Shown one piece after another: positions 1 to 5,323 of a DNA stretch of 5,323 nt (position 1 is its first letter; each line of letters starts with the position of its first letter). This DNA is from Bacteroidales bacterium (GTDB taxonomy: Bacteria > Bacteroidota > Bacteroidia > Bacteroidales > B18-G4), in assembly GCA_023145125.1 (NCBI GenBank), contig JAGLEK010000265.1, positions 1 through 5,323 of the forward strand, read 5' to 3'. The position numbers and the translations under genes are program-made. The notes under the pieces are model-generated. The model was not told the origin of the DNA and ran no database searches. It saw nothing but the letters and a program-made list of their open reading frames with translations.

Positions 1-276
1 GCCGGAAGTCCGGAGCTGCTTGATTTTTATATCACATGCACCACTGATGACTGGGAAATGATCAAGGTAATAGTTACTTATCCGGGTGGTCTTGGAAATG
101 AGACGTATACCGGAAATGGTACGATTATGACCGCAGGAGCACCGTTTACATTTTCAAATTATTTTGTAAAACTGGGAGGTACCTGGACTTTCGCTATCAC
201 CGGTAATATCAAATCCGGGAATTGTGTAGGTAAAAGCTTCACTGTTTACGTTTCAATGCAGGTAACAGGTAAGTAA
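1..276 (+). CDS. C-terminal part of an unrecognised beta-rich, probably exported protein (5' end outside window)
   Basis: The reading frame is open from the first base to a TAA at 274-276, giving the last 91 residues of a longer protein. An internal ATG at 58 could be read as a start, but the frame continues upstream without a stop and with similar composition, so I treat this as a gene cut by the window edge. The visible part is rich in Gly, Thr, Val and aromatic residues in alternating patterns (for example TWTFAITGNI and SFTVYVSMQV), which suggests a beta-sandwich. It has two cysteines (in ITCTT and GNCVG) and no membrane segment. Such tails are common in exported Bacteroidota proteins, but no catalytic motif or named family is recognisable, so no function is assigned. 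It converges on the gene that ends at 371, with a hairpin between them. Confidence 0.7.
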   Translation, partial: AGSPELLDFYITCTTDDWEMIKVIVTYPGGLGNETYTGNGTIMTAGAPFTFSNYFVKLGGTWTFAITGNIKSGNCVGKSFTVYVSMQVTGK

Positions 277-298
277 TCCCGCCATAGGCGAAGAATAA

Positions 299-362
299 GT
301 TGAATTAGTTGAATTGGTTGAATTAGTTGTTTAACCAGTTCAACCAATTCAACCAATTCAAC
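299..362. repeat. Long hairpin of 9-bp tandem units between convergent genes, probable terminator
   Basis: The left arm contains TTGAATTAG (300-308), TTGAATTGG (309-317) and TTGAATTAG (318-326). The right arm contains AACCAGTTC (333-341) and two AACCAATTC copies (342-359), continuing as AACCAG to 365. Positions 299-328 pair with 333-362 around a 4-nt loop (GTTT): 30 positions, of which 27 are Watson-Crick matches and 3 are mismatches (at 307, 323 and 325). In the - strand transcript two of the three mismatches become G-U pairs, and the stem is followed by the T-rich stretch TTATTCTT. In the + strand direction only one becomes G-U and no T-tract follows. It begins 22 nt after one stop codon and ends 8 nt before the other gene's stop, so a terminator serving mainly the - strand operon is plausible. 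The structure is seen directly; the function is inferred. Confidence 0.85.
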
Positions 363-370
363 CAGCCTTC

Positions 371-1129
371 CTACTGAAGACCCCTGAAGTATTCCAGGGT
401 AAATATCGCATCAAGCTGCTGATAAAAGTTTATTAAGACAGCGGTTTTCTTCTGCACTGCTTCATTATTCTTATATGCATCCCAAAAACCGGCATTGCCG
501 AGAAAAATGAATTCTGCATAACAATTAAAGTCTTCTTCAACAGAAGCAAGCGAATACTCATTTAAGAAGCCATCCGCAAACAGGGCTGAATCCAGCCTGA
601 GACTTGTTTTTTCCGTGCTGAGTGCTGCAACACCCCCTTTTCCATATGTAAAATCCGGAGGATTGGCTGCAAGCCAGGCTTCTTTTTCAAAATACTTTTT
701 GTGGCGTTTCAGCAATACGCTTGAGAATTCATGATGGAAAGTGCCTTCAATATACAGGTCGGTATATCCATTTGCAATGCCATTGTTAGTTACATATACA
801 ATGCGTTTGTAATAGGTCCCACCATATTCCAACCCAAAGAAAAACATAGTTTTCAGAACATAAATGCGCTTAAGGTTTTTCCGGAGCACGTTCTCAGGGT
901 ACTTATCGAACGCTTTGTTGAGAATGGCCTGCGTTCCGGGAATATCTTCAGCATCGAGGGATGTAAATTCGGGCCTTGTCCTGTTATTTCGCCACTTGCA
1001 GGGGAAGATCTTTTTATCAATCTGGTAACAGACCTCGGTTCCGGCAGGCCCGGCAAGAGTGTTATTCTGTGCTGTCAACGACAGGTTCATAGTCCATATA
1101 ATTATGAATATGAGTATTGGTCTAATCAT
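371..1129 (-). CDS. Secreted putative zinc-metallopeptidase-like protein with an altered HExxH motif
   Basis: This is a 252-residue protein. Residues 1-20 form a hydrophobic signal peptide ending in LTA, with likely type I cleavage before Gln21, so the mature protein is probably periplasmic or secreted; no lipobox is present. At 131-137 the sequence FHHEFSS resembles the zinc-binding helix HExxH of gluzincin-type metallopeptidases, but the second histidine is replaced by serine (His133, Glu134, Ser137). A downstream acidic cluster, EEDFNCYAE (198-206), resembles the segment that supplies the third ligand, a glutamate, in the putative zinc-binding metallopeptidases of Bacteroidota. His132 or another residue might replace the lost ligand, or the protein may be inactive. 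The start ATG (1129-1127) overlaps the end of pcm by 8 nt (ATGATTAG), implying co-transcription and probable translational coupling. The family assignment is by motif recall only. Confidence 0.72.
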   Translation of the reverse strand: MIRPILIFIIIWTMNLSLTAQNNTLAGPAGTEVCYQIDKKIFPCKWRNNRTRPEFTSLDAEDIPGTQAILNKAFDKYPENVLRKNLKRIYVLKTMFFFGLEYGGTYYKRIVYVTNNGIANGYTDLYIEGTFHHEFSSVLLKRHKKYFEKEAWLAANPPDFTYGKGGVAALSTEKTSLRLDSALFADGFLNEYSLASVEEDFNCYAEFIFLGNAGFWDAYKNNEAVQKKTAVLINFYQQLDAIFTLEYFRGLQ

Positions 1130-1769
1130 CAGCCAGCTTCTTTAGCAGGGGGACAAAACGAAATGTTCCATGATCCTCTTTTCTCATACTGCCATCTTCT
1201 TTTTTTATAAATCTTGCCATAATCTGTATTCCCCCTCTGCCCAGGGGTACCACGATCATTCCACCGGTTTTTAGCTGAGATGCCAGGTCTGCAGGAAGTT
1301 CAGGAGCACCGGCAGTGATCAGTATTTTGTCGAATGGGGCAAAAGCAGGCAAGCCTTTATACCCATCCCCGTAAAAGATTTTGGCTTTATAGTTAAGTTC
1401 TGCAAGAAATTTTTTGGACTTCAGGTAAAGCTTCTTCTGACGTTCTATGGTAAACACTTTTGCCCCCAACTCTTCCAGCACGCAAGCCTGGTAGCCTGAT
1501 CCTGTGCCGATCTCCAAAACTTTTTCTCCGGGCTTAACTTCAAGAAGCTCAGTTTGGAATGCAACTGTATATGGTTGTGAGATCGTCTGGCCGGACCCGA
1601 TCGGGAAAGGCTTGTCCTGGTACGCAAATTCCAGAAAGGAAGAGTCCATGAACAGGTGGCGAGGAATCTTGCCAATGGCATTAAGTACTTCTTCATCTAC
1701 GATGCCTTTCTCACGGATCGTATCCACTAATTGTTTGCGCAGGCCTTTATGTTTATATGAATCGATCAT
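1122..1769 (-). CDS. pcm: Protein-L-isoaspartate O-methyltransferase
   Basis: This is a 215-residue cytoplasmic enzyme, the usual length for bacterial Pcm. It transfers a methyl group from S-adenosylmethionine to the alpha-carboxyl of L-isoaspartyl residues, starting repair of damaged aspartate and asparagine sites in proteins. Family hallmarks are all present: PRHLF at 36-40, the substrate-site loop GSGQTISQP at 58-66, the SAM-binding motif I VLEIGTGSGYQ at 84-94, the acidic residue after the next strand (Glu109 in FTIER), the strand DKILITAGAP at 147-156, LKTGGMIVVPLG at 166-177, and the C-terminal RFVPL at 204-208. The chosen ATG gives an N-terminus (MIDSYKHKGLRKQLVD) like that of related Bacteroidota proteins. 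It is the first gene of a two-gene operon with the metallopeptidase-like gene and is divergent from the oxidoreductase gene. A weak -7-like TATTTTCG lies just upstream (- strand, 1783-1776); this would leave almost no leader and is uncertain. Confidence 0.96.
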   Translation of the reverse strand: MIDSYKHKGLRKQLVDTIREKGIVDEEVLNAIGKIPRHLFMDSSFLEFAYQDKPFPIGSGQTISQPYTVAFQTELLEVKPGEKVLEIGTGSGYQACVLEELGAKVFTIERQKKLYLKSKKFLAELNYKAKIFYGDGYKGLPAFAPFDKILITAGAPELPADLASQLKTGGMIVVPLGRGGIQIMARFIKKEDGSMRKEDHGTFRFVPLLKKLADD

Positions 1770-1798
1770 CCTGTGCGAAAATAATAAATTCAGCGGTG

Positions 1799-1824
1799 TT
1801 GTTTACCGAAAAAAATTACATTTG
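1799..1824 (+). promoter_or_regulatory. Bacteroidota-type promoter for the oxidoreductase gene
   Basis: TACATTTG at 1817-1824 matches the Bacteroidota sigma-factor -7 consensus TAnnTTTG exactly. A TTG at 1799-1801 could be the -33 element, but the 15-nt spacing is shorter than usual, so that half is weak. A start point about 5-7 nt downstream of the -7 element would leave a leader of only about 8-10 nt before the ATG at 1840. The leader is A-rich and has no Shine-Dalgarno sequence, which is normal in this phylum. Confidence 0.55.
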
Positions 1825-1839
1825 CAAAAAAAATACAGC

Positions 1840-2826
1840 ATGCTTAAAATAGGTGTACTCGGAGCCGGACATCTTGGCAAGATCCATATTAAATGCATCC
1901 AGCAGATTCCGGACTATGAATTATGTGGTTTTTATGATCCTGATGATGAGAATGCAGCAAAGGTGGAAAAAGAATTCGGCATAAAACGTTATGACGTTCT
2001 TTCAAATCTTATAGAGGATGTGGAGGTGGTTGATATTGTAACCCCTACTATATCCCACTTTGAATGTGCATCAGAAGCACTCAAGAAAACACGTCATGTG
2101 TTCATTGAAAAACCGGTGGTAACCACACTTGATGAGGCACGTAAGCTGATCGCCCTTTCCGAAGAAGCCAATATCAAGGTACAGGTAGGGCATGTGGAGC
2201 GCTTCAACCCGGCATTTATTGCAGCACGTCCATATTTTGATCAGCCCATGTTCATTGAAACACACCGGCTGGCACAGTTCAACCCCAGAGGCACTGATGT
2301 ACCCGTGGTCCTCGACCTGATGATCCACGATATAGATATCGTGCTCAGTGTTGTGAATTCAGATATTCACCGGATCAGTGCCAGTGGTGTAGCTGTTGTG
2401 AGCGATACACCTGATATTGCCAATGCCCGCATTGAGTTTAACAATGGCTGTGTTGCCAATCTCACCGCCAGCCGGATCTCTATGAAGAACATGCGGAAAT
2501 CACGATTTTTTCAACGGGATGCATATATCGCTGTTGATTTCCTGGAAAAAGAAGCAGAGATACTGAGGATGAAGGATGTGGATCCGGAGAAGGCTGACCC
2601 CTATGCCGTGATAATGGAGCTGGGCGAAGGAAAAAGCCCGAAACAGGTGATCTTCGACAAGCCGGAGGTTGAGCCATTGAATGCCATTAAAAAGGAACTG
2701 GAATCATTACACGACGCCATTGTTAATGACACAGTACCTCCGGTGACCATCAACGATGGCTATCTTGCCCTTGATGTTGCCCACAGGATCATAGAAAAGT
2801 TAAATATGAATCCCAGCAACCTTTAA
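1840..2826 (+). CDS. Gfo/Idh/MocA-family NAD(P)-dependent oxidoreductase
   Basis: This is a 328-residue protein of the usual family length, expected to be cytoplasmic. The N-terminal Rossmann fold has the dinucleotide-binding motif GVLGAGHLG (5-13), with an acidic residue at the end of beta-2 (Asp33 in FYDPDD), which suggests NAD(H) preference. The family motif EKP lies at 90-92, where Lys91 is the expected catalytic lysine. VGHVERFNP (117-124) and LDLMIHDID (158-166) follow; Asp159 and His163 fit the usual Asp-xxx-His catalytic pair. Members oxidise or reduce hydroxyls of sugars, cyclitols or nucleotide sugars; the substrate cannot be read from sequence. The glycan gene downstream favours a nucleotide-sugar dehydrogenase, and similarity to UDP-GlcNAc 3-dehydrogenase (GnnA-like) enzymes is possible but unproven. 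The frame stays open upstream to 1504, but that part lies opposite pcm. The ATG at 1840 starts right at the Rossmann strand and follows the promoter. Confidence 0.92.
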   Translation: MLKIGVLGAGHLGKIHIKCIQQIPDYELCGFYDPDDENAAKVEKEFGIKRYDVLSNLIEDVEVVDIVTPTISHFECASEALKKTRHVFIEKPVVTTLDEARKLIALSEEANIKVQVGHVERFNPAFIAARPYFDQPMFIETHRLAQFNPRGTDVPVVLDLMIHDIDIVLSVVNSDIHRISASGVAVVSDTPDIANARIEFNNGCVANLTASRISMKNMRKSRFFQRDAYIAVDFLEKEAEILRMKDVDPEKADPYAVIMELGEGKSPKQVIFDKPEVEPLNAIKKELESLHDAIVNDTVPPVTINDGYLALDVAHRIIEKLNMNPSNL

Positions 2827-2928
2827 TTTGCACCCAATATAAATTGAACAATCATAGAGGCATTATACAATATTGAAGACTGTTTAGCGTTGAAAACTTT
2901 AAAAGCTGCATACAAAAAAGGCCTCTTC

Positions 2929-3882
2929 ATGAGTTGTAAAATATCACGCTTTTCTGTATTGACTTTAGTTATTCTTTTCAATGCAATAGTATTCAACTCA
3001 TGCCAGAAATTTTCCGGTGACCAAACCGTTCCTGCCTACATCAGAATAGACTCCATCAGCCTCTCAACAAATTATGAGGAGCAGGGGGCCCCAACGCATA
3101 ACATCACAGATGCATGGGTATATATTAATAATGAATCAATAGGTGCTTATGAATTGCCTGCAGTATTTCCTGTTCTTGCCAGGGGAATTACCGAAGTGAG
3201 GATTGATCCCGGTATAGAGCTAAACGGTATTGCCGGATTGCGTTCTCCGTACCCTTTTTATGAACCTATTATTCAGGAGGTCGAACTTGTCGAGGGTGAG
3301 GAGGTTAACCTTAATAGTGATACACTCTTTATGGGGAGCGAGTATGTCCCTTACACCATGGTGGCGAAATATTATGATAACCTGGTGTTTGTATGGATGG
3401 AAGATTTCGAGGACCCCAGCCTGTCACTTGACAGTACCAGTAAAAGCCTTACCGACATCAGCAGGACGGAACCTGCTAATAGTCCGGAAGCTTTTGTAGC
3501 TGCCTATAGTAAATATTCAGGGCTGATGCTGCTGGATGAGGATAAATACCTGATCGATGTTGCTACCAACGTTGGCAACAATGATGGTTTTATTTTACCA
3601 CAGGTAGGTGAATATGTATTCCTGGAACTGGATTATAAAAATAACAATTATTTTACCACCGGATTTTATGTTAAAGAGATGTCTCAGATCATCCAGCACC
3701 CTGTGTTGAATATGAACCACTCATCTGAATGGAATAAAATATATGTGAACCTCACACCGGGCGTTAGCTCGCAAGTAGGGGCTATAGATTTTAATATTTT
3801 CTTCGGAGCCTTGATAGAATCAGGTGTGGATGAGCCGAGAATATTGATCGATAATATTAAATTGATACATCGCAAACAGTAA
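2929..3882 (+). CDS. Two-domain envelope lipoprotein paired with the sugar transferase
   Basis: From the ATG at 2929 this is 317 residues. The N-terminus is a lipoprotein signal: a basic start (MSCKISR), a hydrophobic stretch (FSVLTLVILFNAIVF) and the lipobox NSC followed by QK, so Cys26 would be acylated and the protein anchored in the envelope. An in-frame TTG at 2890 would add 13 residues but places an unusually long Lys-rich stretch before the signal, so ATG is preferred. The first half is beta-rich (ITDAWVYINNESIGAYELPA, then a stretch containing LNGI), like an immunoglobulin- or PEGA-type fold. The second half (from about residue 155, near WMEDFED, to the end) resembles a jelly-roll, with EWNKIYVNL and a closing ILIDNIKLI strand as seen in galactose-binding-like domains. 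It has no catalytic motif that I recognise. It ends 3 nt before the transferase, suggesting a shared role in surface-glycan assembly or export. Function is unknown; the domain reading is inference. Confidence 0.85.
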   Translation: MSCKISRFSVLTLVILFNAIVFNSCQKFSGDQTVPAYIRIDSISLSTNYEEQGAPTHNITDAWVYINNESIGAYELPAVFPVLARGITEVRIDPGIELNGIAGLRSPYPFYEPIIQEVELVEGEEVNLNSDTLFMGSEYVPYTMVAKYYDNLVFVWMEDFEDPSLSLDSTSKSLTDISRTEPANSPEAFVAAYSKYSGLMLLDEDKYLIDVATNVGNNDGFILPQVGEYVFLELDYKNNNYFTTGFYVKEMSQIIQHPVLNMNHSSEWNKIYVNLTPGVSSQVGAIDFNIFFGALIESGVDEPRILIDNIKLIHRKQ

Positions 3883-3885
3883 ACT

Positions 3886-5301
3886 ATGAATAGAGGCTTA
3901 CAGGTTTTCAAGTATGTGTTTTTGGATTTGCTTGCAGCATCAATTGCCTGGAGCCTGTTTTTCTTTTTCAGAAAGTATTCTTTCGACATTTATACTTTCA
4001 GGGAACTTGAACTGATCTTTCATGATCCTAACTTCTATATTGGTATTGCTGTTGTACCTGTCTTCTGGCTGATCCTGTATACATTGGTCGGCACGTATCG
4101 GAGGATATACCGTAAATCGAGGCTGAAAGAGTTGGGACAAACTTTCCTGATCACCCTGATTGGTGTCATGATCATCTTCTTTGTCTTGATCCTGGATGAT
4201 CAGATTGCTACATACCATTCCTATTACCAATCTTTCTTCACACTTTTCGGACTTCAATTTTTCTTTACATACTCCTTTCGCCTTATCCTTACGACGATCA
4301 CAGTACGTAAGATCCATAAGAAGATAATTGGGTTTAATACAGTTATCATTGGCAGTAACGGAAATGCCATATCAATTTATAATGATATTGAATCACAGGA
4401 AAAATCATCAGGAAATAAGTTCATTGGTTTTGTAAATGTCTTCGATTATGATGAATATAAGATCAAGAAGTATATTCCTCATCTGGGAAGTTATAAGGAC
4501 CTGAAGCAGATTATCAGGGAACAGCAGGTGAAGGAGGTAATCATCGCCATTGAAAGGTCTGAACGAGATACGATCGAAAAGATAATCACCTATTTAGAGG
4601 ATACCAATGTAGTGATCAATGTGATCCCTGATATGCAGGATATCTTGCTGGGGTCGGTAAAAATGACATCGGTTTTTCATACACCCCTGATCCAGGTTAA
4701 ACCGGATCTGATGCCTGCCTGGCAACAATCGATCAAGCGGATCATTGATATCGTTGCCTCTCTCTTTGCCATGGTCTTGCTGATCCCTGTATACATATTT
4801 GTAGGGATAACTGTAATGGTGACATCCCGTGGGCCGATGCTATATTCTCAGCAAAGGGTTGGCCTGAATGGTGTGCCGTTCTTTATGCATAAGTTCCGGA
4901 CCATGTACAAAGATGCGGAGAATGCCGGGCCACAGCTTTCATCGGATAATGATCCGCGTATCACACGCTTTGGAAAATTCCTCAGGAAGGTCAGGCTTGA
5001 CGAGACCCCGCAGTTCTATACTGTGCTTAAAGGGGATATGTCGCTTGTAGGCCCACGGCCCGAGCGTCAGCATTATATTGACAAGATCGTGAAAGAGGCA
5101 CCCCTCTACCGTCTTTTACACAAAGTAAAGCCCGGTATTACTTCATGGGGGCAGGTGAAGTATGGCTATGCATCGGATGTGGAGGAGATGGTCGAACGGC
5201 TGAAATACGACCTGCTTTATATCGAGAATATGTCCCTTGCCATGGACTTCAAGATCATGATATATACTGTGCTTATAGTGTTACAGGGCAGAGGGAAGTA
5301 A
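3886..5301 (+). CDS. Undecaprenyl-phosphate sugar-1-phosphate transferase (WcaJ/WbaP type), initiates exopolysaccharide synthesis
   Basis: This is a 471-residue inner-membrane protein, full length for the polyprenyl glycosylphosphotransferase family. It moves a hexose-1-phosphate from a nucleotide sugar to undecaprenyl phosphate, the first step of capsule, exopolysaccharide or O-glycan assembly. Four hydrophobic helices lie at about 11-28, 52-69, 86-104 and 116-138. A Rossmann-like CoA-binding-type domain follows, with the loop IIGSNGN at 154-160. The catalytic domain starts near 283 (KRIIDIV) with a re-entrant hydrophobic helix (about 287-311). It contains RGPMLYSQQRVG (315-326), FMHKFRTM (333-340), the catalytic Asp-Glu pair in RLDETPQF (Asp372, Glu373), GDMSLVGPRPE (383-393) and KPGITSWGQVKYGYAS (415-430). 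The SWGQV form instead of GWAQV is, as I recall, usual in Bacteroidota. The sugar substrate cannot be inferred. The 3-nt gap after the lipoprotein gene implies co-transcription. Confidence 0.96.
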   Translation: MNRGLQVFKYVFLDLLAASIAWSLFFFFRKYSFDIYTFRELELIFHDPNFYIGIAVVPVFWLILYTLVGTYRRIYRKSRLKELGQTFLITLIGVMIIFFVLILDDQIATYHSYYQSFFTLFGLQFFFTYSFRLILTTITVRKIHKKIIGFNTVIIGSNGNAISIYNDIESQEKSSGNKFIGFVNVFDYDEYKIKKYIPHLGSYKDLKQIIREQQVKEVIIAIERSERDTIEKIITYLEDTNVVINVIPDMQDILLGSVKMTSVFHTPLIQVKPDLMPAWQQSIKRIIDIVASLFAMVLLIPVYIFVGITVMVTSRGPMLYSQQRVGLNGVPFFMHKFRTMYKDAENAGPQLSSDNDPRITRFGKFLRKVRLDETPQFYTVLKGDMSLVGPRPERQHYIDKIVKEAPLYRLLHKVKPGITSWGQVKYGYASDVEEMVERLKYDLLYIENMSLAMDFKIMIYTVLIVLQGRGK

Positions 5302-5323
5302 ATTGTCGATTGTCGATTGTCGA
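5302..5323. repeat. Three 7-bp tandem units directly after the transferase stop, cut by window edge
   Basis: The unit ATTGTCG occurs three times in a row at 5302-5308, 5309-5315 and 5316-5322, followed by A at the edge. It begins at the base after the TAA stop codon. By analogy with the hairpin at 299-362, which is also made of short tandem units in a gene-end spacer, this may be the left arm of a second hairpin terminator. The right arm is not in the window, so this is only a suggestion. Confidence 0.75.

Noticed and set aside
731..1210. 159-residue open frame on the + strand
   Set aside because: It lies opposite the metallopeptidase-like gene and the end of pcm, both with clear protein signatures. 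Its translation shows no recognisable domain and it has no promoter, so it is a shadow frame.
1504..1839. 112-codon upstream extension of the oxidoreductase frame
   Set aside because: It runs antisense to the conserved N-terminal half of pcm. The Rossmann fold begins at the ATG at 1840, which also follows a consensus -7 element.
2856..2926. Inverted repeat AGAGGC (2856-2861) / GCCTCT (2921-2926) upstream of the lipoprotein ATG
   Set aside because: Only 6 bp separated by about 59 nt; this is expected by chance and not a convincing regulatory structure.
2827..2928. Possible separate promoter or terminator in the 102-nt gap after the oxidoreductase gene
   Set aside because: TTAATTTG at 2823-2830 misses the -7 consensus at one key base and overlaps the stop codon. 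No T-tracted stem-loop is visible, so neither element is supported.
3684..4317. Two - strand open frames opposite the lipoprotein end and transferase start
   Set aside because: Both overlap strongly supported genes on the other strand, and their translations show no domain or signal.
5128..5175. Unusual SWGQV in place of GWAQV in the transferase
   Set aside because: As I recall this form is common in Bacteroidota members of the family, and the catalytic Asp-Glu pair and other motifs are intact, so it is not a sign of inactivation.

Overview
The window looks like chromosomal DNA from a member of the Bacteroidota, probably Bacteroidales-like. Three things point there: a TAnnTTTG-type -7 promoter element, the absence of clear Shine-Dalgarno sequences, and a lipoprotein signal ending in the F-x-S-C-x-K pattern common in this phylum. 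The isoaspartate methyltransferase and the sugar-phosphate transferase also resemble Bacteroidota versions. This assignment comes from sequence character and recall of families, not from a search.

Layout, left to right. Positions 1-276 are the 3' end of a beta-rich, probably exported protein on the + strand that I do not recognise. At 299-362 a long, nearly perfect hairpin built from 9-bp tandem units sits between two convergent genes. On the - strand, reading leftwards from 1769, pcm (protein-L-isoaspartate O-methyltransferase) overlaps by 8 nt a gene for a secreted protein that resembles a zinc metallopeptidase but has an altered HExxH motif. A 70-bp divergent intergenic region (1770-1839) carries a recognisable promoter for the + strand.

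On the + strand from 1840 come a Gfo/Idh/MocA-family NAD(P)-dependent oxidoreductase, then after about 100 bp a two-domain lipoprotein. Three bases later comes a polyprenyl-phosphate sugar-1-phosphate transferase of the WcaJ/WbaP type, which starts an exopolysaccharide or O-glycan repeat unit on undecaprenyl phosphate. Its stop codon is followed at once by three copies of a 7-bp unit running into the window edge.

Functional reading: the right half looks like the start of a surface-glycan module, with a possible sugar-modifying dehydrogenase, an envelope lipoprotein and the initiating membrane transferase. The left half is a protein-repair gene coupled to an exported putative peptidase. No tRNA, rRNA, CRISPR array, insertion sequence or phage gene was seen. 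No clearly new system is demonstrated. The most interesting items are the lipoprotein-transferase pair, the altered metallopeptidase motif and the tandem-unit repeats found just after gene ends.
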